The notes under the pieces: generated by a model
Databases searched by the model: none
What the model saw: the letters and a program-made list of their open reading frames with translations, nothing else
Told to the model about the DNA's origin: nothing
Source of the DNA: Bacillota bacterium
GTDB taxonomy: Bacteria; Bacillota; Clostridia; Christensenellales; Aristaeellaceae
Reading direction: 5' to 3'
Assembly: GCA_023392515.1 (NCBI GenBank)
Contig: JAEVYX010000025.1
Coordinates: 1 to 42,748 of the forward strand
DNA: 42,748 nt
Translations under genes and position numbers: made by a program
In this document: positions 15,741 through 23,245 of the stretch, piece after piece
How the letters are laid out: every line of letters begins with the position of its first letter
Position numbering within the stretch: position 1 is the first letter of the stretch

Positions 15741-15869
15741 CTAAAACAAAGTATTGGACAAAATAGATGATAATAAAAGGGGTAGCATCATCAGCACCGC
15801 AAGCAAAATGCATACGGCACGTACAACGATAATCTTTCGCGGCGTCTTTCTTTTCTTCGAGGTAGCCAT
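15741..15869 (-). CDS. Small basic single-span membrane peptide, 42 aa
   Basis: A 42-codon ORF starting ATG at 15869 with AGGAG five nt upstream. Residues 1-17 are strongly basic (KKRKTPRK) and residues ~18-38 form one hydrophobic helix (VCILLAVLMMLPLLLSSIL), so it should sit in the membrane with its N-terminus inside. Its ribosome site overlaps the end of the upstream DUF4352-like gene (stop at 15879-15881, 9 nt away), suggesting translational coupling. A terminator follows. I do not recognise a family. The good ribosome site, tight spacing and the classic basic-plus-helix layout make it a credible small gene. Confidence 0.6.
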   Translation of the reverse strand: MATSKKRKTPRKIIVVRAVCILLAVLMMLPLLLSSILSNTLF

Positions 15870-15878
15870 ACGTTCTCC

Positions 15879-17165
15879 TTACTTATTTGATTTAATATAT
15901 TCAGCTATGGGGATCAAAAACGGTTCTCCCAGCATATTCAAGTGTACCCTCAGCGCATCCACCTTCGCTTCATCATCAACGACAAAGGCCACTTCACCCG
16001 TGATAGAGGATAAGGGAGCCATCTCCGCATCCAGCGTACCGTTTAAGTCGGCAAACCAGGCATGAGGCAGCTCCGCTCCATGGTCATCCAGCATGGCAAA
16101 TGCCAACTCGCTGGACAAAATAAGCCGGGAGAAGGACCCGTTTTCCACCGTTAGGTTCACGATCATATACTTGCTGCCCACCGGGGGTGCCGCCAATTTC
16201 CCGTCTTCATCAAAGCGAACGCTGTGAACAGTCACCTTCCAGGATGCCTGCTGATAGGTGCTGCCATTCACCGCAGCGGCATAAACGCCTTGTTGACTTT
16301 TTTCTTGCAGCGGCAGTGAAATTTGGATTTTTTGGCCATCAATCACAATGCCGGAAATTTCCTCTGCATTTTCAGGCGCCAAAAAACACAGTTTCCCTTG
16401 TGCTTCACAAAAGAGTTCGTTCATGCCGGTATACGCGTTTGATAACAAACCTGCCGCCCTTATTGGCGCAGCCTGATATGCCGTTTGCCCATCCTTTATT
16501 TCCAAGGCCCAGCCCTGAACCAGTTGTGCGACCGTCGCGTTCGTATGAGAAGCTCCCAGCGTTACATCCAGCAAGATGTAAGCCATTCCCGCAGGCGCAG
16601 TTTCTATGCCATATGTTTTTGTCTTAACCGCGCCGCGGGCAAAAGCCCGGTATTCCTGCCCTTCAAAAAGAACTGTCTCCCCAATTTCAGGCGCTGCACT
16701 CTTGATGAGGCTCCTGCCCAGGGTTAACTTGCCCGCAACTGTTCCCAAGGGCTGTGTCAGCACCGCCAGATCATAGGTGCCTGACATGGCAGGAACTTCA
16801 AACACAACTTGTGCGCTGCCCTTTTCTCCCGCTTTCAAGGGCTGCATAAGGGCTGAAACGCTTCCCGAAAGCACGGGGGCATATATACGGCTCTCCCCAT
16901 CCACCGCCATCAGGCACCGTGCGGGGTCCAGATAAGCATCCGATTCGCCTACATTTTGCACGCTTATGTTAACAACCAAAAACTGATTCCCCGCAGTCGG
17001 GACCACTGTCTGATTTCCCGACTGAAACCGGTAATCCACCAGGGAATAGGCAATATCTCCTGCCTGCACTTTCTGTACAGCCTGGTCCGCACATGCCGCG
17101 GAAAGGAAGGCGCAGAATGCAAAAGATATGAGCAGCACACTGCCTAAAAATCTTTTCTTTAGCAT
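15879..17165 (-). CDS. Exported protein with two DUF4352-like domains
   Basis: 428 aa. An N-terminal signal peptide (MLKKRFLGSVLLISFAFCAF) ends at LSAACADQ; the Cys could be a weak lipobox, or SPase I may cut after ACA. The mature protein has immunoglobulin-like beta domains: VQAGDIAYSLVDYRFQ with FLVVNISVQNVGESDAYLDP (~33-170), and a similar C-terminal unit (SWKVTVHSVRFDEDGKL with KYMIVNLTVENGSF, ~305-425). A third diverged segment lies between them. DUF4352 domains are common in exported proteins of Firmicutes; function is unknown. It is the first gene of a two-gene unit with the 42-aa peptide and has its own promoter. Confidence 0.75.
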   Translation of the reverse strand: MLKKRFLGSVLLISFAFCAFLSAACADQAVQKVQAGDIAYSLVDYRFQSGNQTVVPTAGNQFLVVNISVQNVGESDAYLDPARCLMAVDGESRIYAPVLSGSVSALMQPLKAGEKGSAQVVFEVPAMSGTYDLAVLTQPLGTVAGKLTLGRSLIKSAAPEIGETVLFEGQEYRAFARGAVKTKTYGIETAPAGMAYILLDVTLGASHTNATVAQLVQGWALEIKDGQTAYQAAPIRAAGLLSNAYTGMNELFCEAQGKLCFLAPENAEEISGIVIDGQKIQISLPLQEKSQQGVYAAAVNGSTYQQASWKVTVHSVRFDEDGKLAAPPVGSKYMIVNLTVENGSFSRLILSSELAFAMLDDHGAELPHAWFADLNGTLDAEMAPLSSITGEVAFVVDDEAKVDALRVHLNMLGEPFLIPIAEYIKSNK

Positions 17166-17196
17166 GGATCCCCTCTCCCTTTTGAATTACCAGGTT

Positions 17197-17225
17197 ATTA
17201 TAGCACGGGCATGGCGCCGCCACAA
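17197..17225 (-). promoter_or_regulatory. Promoter of the DUF4352-like gene
   Basis: On the minus strand: -35 TTGTGG (17220-17225), a 17-nt spacer, and -10 TATAAT (17197-17202). Confidence 0.6.
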
Positions 17226-17261
17226 GAATTGCCAATTCAAAAAGCTTTCGTTTTCATAGAT

Positions 17262-18527
17262 TTATGCCGGCAAACCGTCTGCAGGCTGATTCTCTCCTTT
17301 AGGGAACTCAATGCGAATCTGCTGCACCCTTCTCTTTTCCACGCGGGTCGCCTGCACATGAATGCCTTCCATATCTATGGTTTCACCTTCCTGGGGAATG
17401 CGGCCCATCGCTTCGGCCACCCATCCCCCAACGGTATCGGCTTCATATTCATTGGGGATGTTCAGCATGTTCAGAATTTCATCAAGATCTGCGCCGCCGT
17501 CCACCAGCATGCTTCCATCCTCCTGACGCTGTACCGCGATAAGTACATCATCATGCTCGTCATAGATTTCACCAACCAATTCCTCCAAAACATCCTCCAA
17601 CGTAACAATGCCCTCCGTGCCGCCAAATTCATCCACAATCACGGCGATATGGGTTTTGGTGTTTTGCAAGAGGCGAAGAATCTTGGAAATTTTGATGGTC
17701 GCAGGAGCGAATACCGGTGGCTTCATCATGGATGCAATATCGTTTTTGCCGTCAGATATGCCCACATAGTAATCCTTCTCGTGCAAAATGCCCACAATGT
17801 TATCCATTGTCTCTTTATATACGGGAAGCCTGGAGTAGCCAAATTCCCTAAAAGTCTGCGCCACAGCCTCCATGGAGCTTTCAAATTCCAGGCCCACTAC
17901 ATCAACCCTTGGCGTCAGGATATCCCTTGCATCCAGATCGTTGAACTCTATGGCAGAGCGGATAAGCTCGCCTTCGTGGATATCCATATCTCCGTCGCTT
18001 TGCGCCTGGTCCACCATGGTGATCAATTCTTCTTCTGGGGATGGCGCTTCGCTTGTCCTGAATTTCCCTTCCAACCGGCGCTCCCACCATAAATACAGGC
18101 CATTCCATGGCGCAAAGCACACCGCTGCAGCCCGCATAAGCGGCAGTAACTTCATGAACATTTGTTCCGGGTTTCGATAAGCCAAAGCGCGGGGCAAACT
18201 TTTTACCATAAGCGGTTGCAAAACAAGCATGAGCAAGATAGAAACAACGGCACCAATCCCTCCCATCAGGCAGTAAAGAAGGACTGATCCTAGAGCTATG
18301 ACACAAATATCAAAGAATGTGATGCAGCCAGAAAGCGTCCCTTGCATTTTTTCAGGCTGTTCCATAAGGGCATACGCCTTCTCGGCTCGTAAATTTCCGC
18401 CAAAGGCGAGGCTTTTCAGCCGACCCGGATTCAGCGCCTGGAATGCCGTTTGCGCAGCGGCAAAGCAGGCAGATAGCACTGCCGCAAGCAGTATTACTCC
18501 TATCAGCGGCAGGATGCTGGTATCCAT
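17262..18527 (-). CDS. CNNM/CorC-type membrane protein with CBS domains
   Basis: 421 aa. An N-terminal DUF21/CNNM region (~1-150) with three to four membrane helices is followed by a tandem CBS pair (~205-330; LTPRVDVVGLEFESS, GYSRLPVYKETMDNIVGILHEKD, HIAVIVDEFGGTEGIVTLEDVLEELVGEI) and a C-terminal CorC_HlyC domain (~340-415). Family members take part in Mg2+ efflux or cobalt resistance; older annotations call them hemolysins. The ATG at 18527 follows GGAAGG at slightly long spacing. A 27-residue in-frame extension is rejected because the family begins here. An upstream 66-codon ORF overlaps its start by 25 nt in another frame, which may couple their translation. Confidence 0.88.
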   Translation of the reverse strand: MDTSILPLIGVILLAAVLSACFAAAQTAFQALNPGRLKSLAFGGNLRAEKAYALMEQPEKMQGTLSGCITFFDICVIALGSVLLYCLMGGIGAVVSILLMLVLQPLMVKSLPRALAYRNPEQMFMKLLPLMRAAAVCFAPWNGLYLWWERRLEGKFRTSEAPSPEEELITMVDQAQSDGDMDIHEGELIRSAIEFNDLDARDILTPRVDVVGLEFESSMEAVAQTFREFGYSRLPVYKETMDNIVGILHEKDYYVGISDGKNDIASMMKPPVFAPATIKISKILRLLQNTKTHIAVIVDEFGGTEGIVTLEDVLEELVGEIYDEHDDVLIAVQRQEDGSMLVDGGADLDEILNMLNIPNEYEADTVGGWVAEAMGRIPQEGETIDMEGIHVQATRVEKRRVQQIRIEFPKGENQPADGLPA

Positions 18528-18703
18528 GTATATGATTTCCTTCCTTCTATCAACGGGTAAAACTCGGTCAATATCTGTGTGGTCTTTGCCGAATGCAAAA
18601 AAGAACACGCCTGCAAAACAACTCCTGTGTTTTGCATCAGTGTTCCACAGAGCCTATAATGTTCTAGCGTAATATTGCGTCTGGGACTGGGAGGTTCGTC
18701 CAA
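18503..18703 (-). CDS. Possible small upstream ORF, 66 aa, overlapping the CNNM/CBS gene
   Basis: An open frame from TTG at 18703 with AGAGGTG five nt upstream, starting only about 25 nt after the predicted promoter start. It runs through the whole leader and stops 25 nt inside the CNNM/CBS gene in a different frame. The product has a proline/arginine-rich start (EPPSPRRNITLEHYRL) and a helix-prone remainder (VVLQACSFLHSAKTTQILTE). No family is recognised. It could be a real small protein, a leader peptide that couples translation to the downstream gene, or chance. GTG at 18712 is an alternative start. Confidence 0.4.
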   Translation of the reverse strand: MDEPPSPRRNITLEHYRLCGTLMQNTGVVLQACSFLHSAKTTQILTEFYPLIEGRKSYTWIPASCR

Positions 18704-18734
18704 ACTATACACCTCTTCTTCGGAATACCAGGAG

Positions 18735-18763
18735 ATTATAGCATAAAAAGGACACAAATGCAA
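18735..18763 (-). promoter_or_regulatory. Promoter upstream of the CNNM/CBS gene
   Basis: On the minus strand: -35 TTGCAT (18758-18763), a 17-nt spacer, and -10 TATAAT (18735-18740). The transcript would have a leader of about 200 nt before the CNNM/CBS start, filled by the 66-codon ORF. The gap 18528-18850 otherwise holds only this and the divergent DUF951 promoter. Confidence 0.6.
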
Positions 18764-18791
18764 ACCTACAGCTTTTAACAGGCAATAAGTG

Positions 18792-18820
18792 TTGAAACTT
18801 CCTGGATGAAGGATTATAAT
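18792..18820 (+). promoter_or_regulatory. Promoter of DUF951 and lepB genes
   Basis: -35 TTGAAA (18792-18797), a 17-nt spacer, and consensus -10 TATAAT (18815-18820). Confidence 0.7.
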
Positions 18821-18850
18821 AGATGCATCTATCTGCTGGAGGTTTGGTGC

Positions 18851-19072
18851 ATGGATGAGATTCGCTTGGGCGACCGTATCCAGACTCGAAAGACGCATCC
18901 CTGCGGCAGCAATGAATGGATGGTCATACGCACCGGAGCCGATATCAAAATCAAATGCGCCGGTTGTGGACGCATTGTGATGATGGATAGGGCCGTGTTC
19001 CTAAAACGCCGCAAAAAAGTATTGGTGCAAGGCCCTGCCCCCGAAGAACCGCCTCGTATTGACCGCCTTTAA
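18851..19072 (+). CDS. DUF951 family protein
   Basis: 73 aa, cytoplasmic. The sequence MDEIRLGDRIQTRKTHPCGS, followed by WMVIRTGADIKIKCAGCGR and MMDRAVFLKRRKKV, fits the small DUF951 family widespread in Firmicutes. The cysteines (HPCG and CAGC) could form a zinc site, and the basic C-terminus suggests nucleic-acid contact, but the function is unknown. GGAGG lies eight nt before the ATG; the longer in-frame ORF lacks such a site. It is 55 nt upstream of the first signal peptidase gene, with only a small 5-bp hairpin (19078-19091) between, so co-transcription is likely. Confidence 0.88.
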   Translation: MDEIRLGDRIQTRKTHPCGSNEWMVIRTGADIKIKCAGCGRIVMMDRAVFLKRRKKVLVQGPAPEEPPRIDRL

Positions 19073-19127
19073 TCCAACCGGTGAAAACCGGCCGGCAAGC
19101 CCCACAGCTTAAGGAGGACTATCTTTC

Positions 19128-19745
19128 ATGAGCATGGAACCCGAAAAAGACAGCATGAACACATCCCCTTGTGAACCCGCCTTGGAAGAGTCGAAAAGCA
19201 AAACGAAAAAAAGTGTGAAAAAAGAAATTATGAGCTGGATTTTGACCATTGTAACCGCCGTTGTGGCGGCGCTTATCATTCGCACTTTTTTGTTTGAGCC
19301 CATACGGGTCGATGGCGACAGCATGAGCGATACCCTCCATAACAGTGAACTGGTGTTTGTTACCAAGCCCGAATATCTTTTAGGAGAGCCTTCCCGGCAG
19401 GATGTAATTATATGCCGCTACCCCAACCGCACCCAATACTTCGTGAAAAGGCTGATTGCATTGCCTGGAGACACGATCGAAATTATTTACAACCGAAATA
19501 CCCGGGTAAATACCGTTTATGTAAATGGCGAAGCAGTAGAAGAGCCGTTCCTCACAAAAGAGCGAAACAATGACAACAATGCCATGGCTCCCTACACCCT
19601 TGGCGAAAATGAATATTTCGTGATGGGCGATAACCGGGATAACAGCAATGACAGCCGGTTTGTAGGGCCCATTTCCCGTAACCAGATTATCGGTCATGTC
19701 CGTTTTGTCTTTTTCCCCTTTGACAGCGCCCGGAGCATTCATTAA
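19128..19745 (+). CDS. lepB: Type I signal peptidase (first of two tandem copies)
   Basis: 205 aa. It cleaves signal peptides from exported proteins at the outer face of the membrane. A charged cytoplasmic N-terminus (~1-34) is followed by one membrane helix (~35-53) and the S26 catalytic domain: VDGDSMSDTL with nucleophile Ser65, YFVKRLIALPGD with general base Lys107, and the conserved FVMGDNRDNSNDSR. AAGGAGG lies ten nt before the ATG. It follows DUF951 and is 36 nt from a paralogue of nearly the same length, with which it is probably co-transcribed. Confidence 0.93.
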   Translation: MSMEPEKDSMNTSPCEPALEESKSKTKKSVKKEIMSWILTIVTAVVAALIIRTFLFEPIRVDGDSMSDTLHNSELVFVTKPEYLLGEPSRQDVIICRYPNRTQYFVKRLIALPGDTIEIIYNRNTRVNTVYVNGEAVEEPFLTKERNNDNNAMAPYTLGENEYFVMGDNRDNSNDSRFVGPISRNQIIGHVRFVFFPFDSARSIH

Positions 19746-19781
19746 GGAGATTGTATCCGGACCAGGAAGGAGGAATAGGGG

Positions 19782-20396
19782 TTGCCTAAGCGTAACGATG
19801 ACAATAAATTGCAGCGTCCCGCCGGCCTTCCCCTATTGCCATTCCCTGAAACGGATGTGGATCCATCTCTGGAAGCAAAAAAAGCCATCCACGAGATTCT
19901 TTCATGGGTGGCTGTTTTCGTTGCCGCCATTGGCGTGGCTGCTTTGATTCAAATGTTTGTGCTGGAGCCATTGCGGGTTGACGGCCGGAGCATGAACAAC
20001 ACCTTATACAACAACGAATTTATTTTGGTTTCAAAGGCCGATTACTGGCAGGAAGATCCGGAACGGCTGGATGTGGTCATTTGCCGCTATCCAGGCCGGG
20101 AAGACACCTATGTAAAAAGAGTCGTAGGCCTCCCCGGGGACACAGTGGAAGTACGCAAGGAGCAGGTACTGATTAACGGTACGCCGCTTCAGGAAAACTA
20201 TATCACATACCCTGCCGATTATTTATATGGCCCCCTTACGTTGGGCGAAGATGAATATTTCGTATTGGGGGATAACCGCATTCACAGTACCGACAGCCAT
20301 GTGATCGGTCCCATTAAACGAGAGGCCATCATAGGCCGGGTGCGGTTGGTGATTTACCCTCTGGACAGCATTCGTTCCGTTTCAAGCAGCGATTAA
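19782..20396 (+). CDS. lepB: Type I signal peptidase (second tandem copy)
   Basis: 204 aa from a TTG start (TTG CCT AAG), chosen because AAGGAGG lies nine nt upstream and no suitable ATG is nearby. Layout as in its neighbour: cytoplasmic N-terminus, a membrane helix (~40-58), VDGRSMNNTL with Ser70, YVKRVVGLPGD with Lys112, and FVLGDNRIHSTDS. The GDNR box is followed by IHSTDS rather than the usual DNSxDSR, so substrate preference may differ (inference). Its stop codon overlaps the stop of the convergent VanY-like gene. Confidence 0.92.
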   Translation: MPKRNDDNKLQRPAGLPLLPFPETDVDPSLEAKKAIHEILSWVAVFVAAIGVAALIQMFVLEPLRVDGRSMNNTLYNNEFILVSKADYWQEDPERLDVVICRYPGREDTYVKRVVGLPGDTVEVRKEQVLINGTPLQENYITYPADYLYGPLTLGEDEYFVLGDNRIHSTDSHVIGPIKREAIIGRVRLVIYPLDSIRSVSSSD

Positions 20397-21448
20397 GGTG
20401 CAGTTTCCTGCGCCGAAGGAAAGGAAACGACACATACTGCATAACCCAGGTTGTCCATAGAAGCTTCCAGCGTACCCCCTTTTGGAATTTTCATAATCAT
20501 TTGCTGCTCCATTTTTTTGCAAACCACGATATACCTGAGTTCACCGGCTTCATAACAGCTTACATTCCCCGCCCGATGCAAAAGCGCCAGGTATTCCTCC
20601 AAATCCATATCAAGCATGTGCATCAATGTGCTGTGGGCATTGCCCACATAGCGGAAATGATATGCCTCATCCTCATAGGGTGGGGCAATTGTTTTTGAAT
20701 AGCGATGAATGAACCCGTATCTCCATGCATTTCCAATGAGGTAGCGCCCTTCTTTGGATGCGGACAGCAGCCTTGTATCCGGCGTGCTGTTCCATCCATC
20801 CGCCAGACGGATGTCCACGACATAAGGGGTCTGGTGCTCACTGCACCCCGGGGCCGGCACTTGCTGGGCCGCCAAACCGGCCGCCTCTTCCAATGGATGC
20901 TTCATGGCATGAATCCTTAAACGTTCTATTTGCAACTCCAGCTGCTGGGCATTAGACCGCGCTCCCTCCCATACCACCCAATTGCTCACCCCGTCAATAC
21001 GGGCCTGCAAAAACATCTTTTCCAGCGCTTCAATCATCTCCGGGTGAACTGCAGTCTGCACTGTTCGAACCGCTACCTGACCATTGGCCGCAGCGGCAAT
21101 ACTGAGGGTATTTGGTGCGGGTGCTTCGCTTGGAACGGGATGATTCGAATCGATGAAAAGCAGCTTCCCTTCCCATAGCTCCTCTGCCGAGAAAGATACG
21201 GATACTGTCGCCAGCCCTTTAGGCAAGCCCATATAAATATTTTCGGGCAAAGGCCTGGGGGTAGGTGTTACCATCACAACGGTGGATGATTCTTCCGACG
21301 CTGACGTTTCTACCGCTTTTGTACCCTGGTAGAAAATAGCAGCCATCTCCCCAGCCAGCAAAAGGGCTGTCACCAGGAGCATGGCCCGCCATGACGGCAT
21401 TGGCTTGCTCCTTCCCCAGCGGGGGCTTTCTCCATTTGGGGCAAGCAT
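20393..21448 (-). CDS. VanY-like D,D-carboxypeptidase family protein (peptidase M15B)
   Basis: 351 aa. A signal anchor (~20-40) and a Thr-Pro-rich linker (VTPTPRPLP, ~60-68) lead to an M15B domain (~130-350): FLQARIDGV with EGARSNAQQ, then the zinc motif SEHQTPYVVDI (His205, Asp212), and EDEAYHFRYVG (Glu261, His264). The zinc ligands and catalytic acid are all present. One usual residue is changed: the Gly of SxHxxGxAxD is Pro here. Such enzymes trim the terminal D-Ala of peptidoglycan; linkage to vancomycin resistance is not implied. AAGGAGG lies six to seven nt before the ATG at 21448; upstream in-frame starts are rejected. Confidence 0.8.
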   Translation of the reverse strand: MLAPNGESPRWGRSKPMPSWRAMLLVTALLLAGEMAAIFYQGTKAVETSASEESSTVVMVTPTPRPLPENIYMGLPKGLATVSVSFSAEELWEGKLLFIDSNHPVPSEAPAPNTLSIAAAANGQVAVRTVQTAVHPEMIEALEKMFLQARIDGVSNWVVWEGARSNAQQLELQIERLRIHAMKHPLEEAAGLAAQQVPAPGCSEHQTPYVVDIRLADGWNSTPDTRLLSASKEGRYLIGNAWRYGFIHRYSKTIAPPYEDEAYHFRYVGNAHSTLMHMLDMDLEEYLALLHRAGNVSCYEAGELRYIVVCKKMEQQMIMKIPKGGTLEASMDNLGYAVCVVSFPSAQETAP

Positions 21449-21577
21449 AATTTTCCTCCTTTTCCCAATGATCATGCACATAGTGTTTCCATCCGGATAA
21501 AGAATATGCATATGTCACTGCCCTTTCGGAAGAGAAAAAAAGAATTGTATCTTTATAAAATGTTTACAGCTTGTTCC

Positions 21578-21606
21578 TTGCGAATGGGCTTGTCCTATGG
21601 TAAAAT
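21578..21606 (+). promoter_or_regulatory. Promoter of the Ig-like protein pair
   Basis: -35 TTGCGA (21578-21583), a 17-nt spacer, and -10 TAAAAT (21601-21606). Confidence 0.55.
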
Positions 21607-21673
21607 TACTGCTATGAAATGGTTTTTCATACAATGCCGCCCAAGTATCCCGGATTGGGAAGGGAGCATCATG

Positions 21674-23230
21674 ATGCGTCGAACGATATTTCTGGTTTTG
21701 GTTTTCCTATGCCTCTGCTCATTGCCATCAGCTTTGGGGGAAGAGGTTTCCTATTCGTTTCAGGATGATGGTGTAAGGTTGTATTTGCCGGAAACATGGC
21801 GGGTTATCACGCTTTCCAACCTTGACAGCCAAGAGGAATTTCTCTTACAGATGGGCACCACGGCAGAAGCGCTGAAGTCCAGCTTTCTTGCTTCCGGAAC
21901 ACTGATGGAAGCGTATACCGATCAAGGAAGCCAGTGGCAGCTCCGAAGGCAAGCACTGCCTGAAGGAATTTCCGCTCAGAATGTTTTTGCTATGCCCGCC
22001 AAGGAAAAAGAAGCCTTTTTGCTGACCATGGCTCGTGCCGGCGGATTCGGCCACGGTACATGGAGTGAAGATGCCCCGGCTTTTGCTGTATTCAGCGGAG
22101 ATGACGCTGTTCAGGCACTGTCGGTACACACCATCGCCTATGCGACAGTATACTATGGACAGGTATATATGATCACCACCGAAATCATCGGGCGGGATGT
22201 TACACAAAATGATCAAGATATAATCAAGCAGGTATCCTCTTCCCTCTTATTTCTCGGGGCAAAAAGTACGCCTGTTCCTACATCAAAGTCCCAATTGCTC
22301 AGGGCAACGCTATCACCTGAAATCACGCCTACCCCTGCCCCTGCCGAGGTGCGTGTGCAGCGGGATGATGCTGTAATCACGCTGGATGACGTGCCTTCCA
22401 CATCAGATGTTTCCTTTCTTACGATTCATGGTGTCACAGAGCCTTATGCAGACCTGCGCTATTATGTAAATACCGTTGGGTACGAACGGTTTACCGCCGA
22501 TGCGGAAGGCCGTTTCACCATCTTTGTGCGTTCATTGCCCGAAAAGGGAAAAAATACAGTCATGGTTCAGGCCAAGGGTGAGAAAGGCTATGGCGCTGTT
22601 TCCTTTACCGTATATTTGGATCAAGCCAGAACACCTCTGGCGCTGACGCCCGCGAAGGAAGCGGTGGTTGGAAAAGAATACGAGGTTTCAGGGTCTACAC
22701 TTCCAGGAGCCAAGGTTACAGTCATTGTCAGCAAGAAAACATATAATGCACAAGTCGATCAAAACGGAGGTTTTTCCTGCCTGGTGCCTCTGCCTAAAAT
22801 AGGTCAGAATACCATCAGTGTCGAATCGGTATTGGAAGGGTATCGCCGGGGCACCGAGTCACTGATTGTAGAAAGAAGCCCCAGTGCATCAGATGAAGCG
22901 GACGCCTTTTTGAAAAAGGTGAAGAGAGTTTCCTATGAAAAGCTTTTAAAGCAGACTGCCGGATATCAGGATGTGAAAATCCAATGGCAGGGAACCATTC
23001 TTTCTCTGTCCAACACGGATGGTCAGCCTTTGATGGCAGTATCGGATATGAAAACGCAAAACACTATCATCGTAAAATGCTCTGATCTGCTTTCCTATGA
23101 AATTGGGCAGGAAGTTCAACTGCTTTGCACGCTGGACGGCTCCATAAGAAATATGGATGTAAACGGTCAGCTTCTTTCCCTTCCATGTGCAGAGCTCAAC
23201 TATGATATCAGTTCAAACTTACTTGACTAG
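21674..23230 (+). CDS. Exported Ig-like repeat protein, paralogue A
   Basis: 518 aa. The signal peptide (MRRTIFLVLVFLCLCSLPSALG) is followed by an N-terminal alpha/beta domain (~25-195; VRLYLPETWRVITLSN), a Pro/Thr linker (TPTPAPAEV, ~220), two bacterial Ig-like units (~230-325 and ~327-415; GVTEPYADLRYYVN..., GSTLPGAKVTVIVSKKTY...) and a C-terminal beta-rich domain (~430-518; IQWQGTILSLSNTDGQPLMAV). It is probably an extracellular adhesion or wall-associated protein; no catalytic motif is seen. The next gene has the same architecture. GGGAG lies before two successive ATGs; the second is chosen for spacing. Confidence 0.7.
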   Translation: MRRTIFLVLVFLCLCSLPSALGEEVSYSFQDDGVRLYLPETWRVITLSNLDSQEEFLLQMGTTAEALKSSFLASGTLMEAYTDQGSQWQLRRQALPEGISAQNVFAMPAKEKEAFLLTMARAGGFGHGTWSEDAPAFAVFSGDDAVQALSVHTIAYATVYYGQVYMITTEIIGRDVTQNDQDIIKQVSSSLLFLGAKSTPVPTSKSQLLRATLSPEITPTPAPAEVRVQRDDAVITLDDVPSTSDVSFLTIHGVTEPYADLRYYVNTVGYERFTADAEGRFTIFVRSLPEKGKNTVMVQAKGEKGYGAVSFTVYLDQARTPLALTPAKEAVVGKEYEVSGSTLPGAKVTVIVSKKTYNAQVDQNGGFSCLVPLPKIGQNTISVESVLEGYRRGTESLIVERSPSASDEADAFLKKVKRVSYEKLLKQTAGYQDVKIQWQGTILSLSNTDGQPLMAVSDMKTQNTIIVKCSDLLSYEIGQEVQLLCTLDGSIRNMDVNGQLLSLPCAELNYDISSNLLD

Positions 23231-23245
23231 AGGAAGGTGCATAAG

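Noticed and set aside
18528..18728. Mg2+-sensing riboswitch (M-box) in the CNNM/CBS leader
   Set aside because: I could not find the conserved M-box sequence blocks, and an open frame fills the leader instead.
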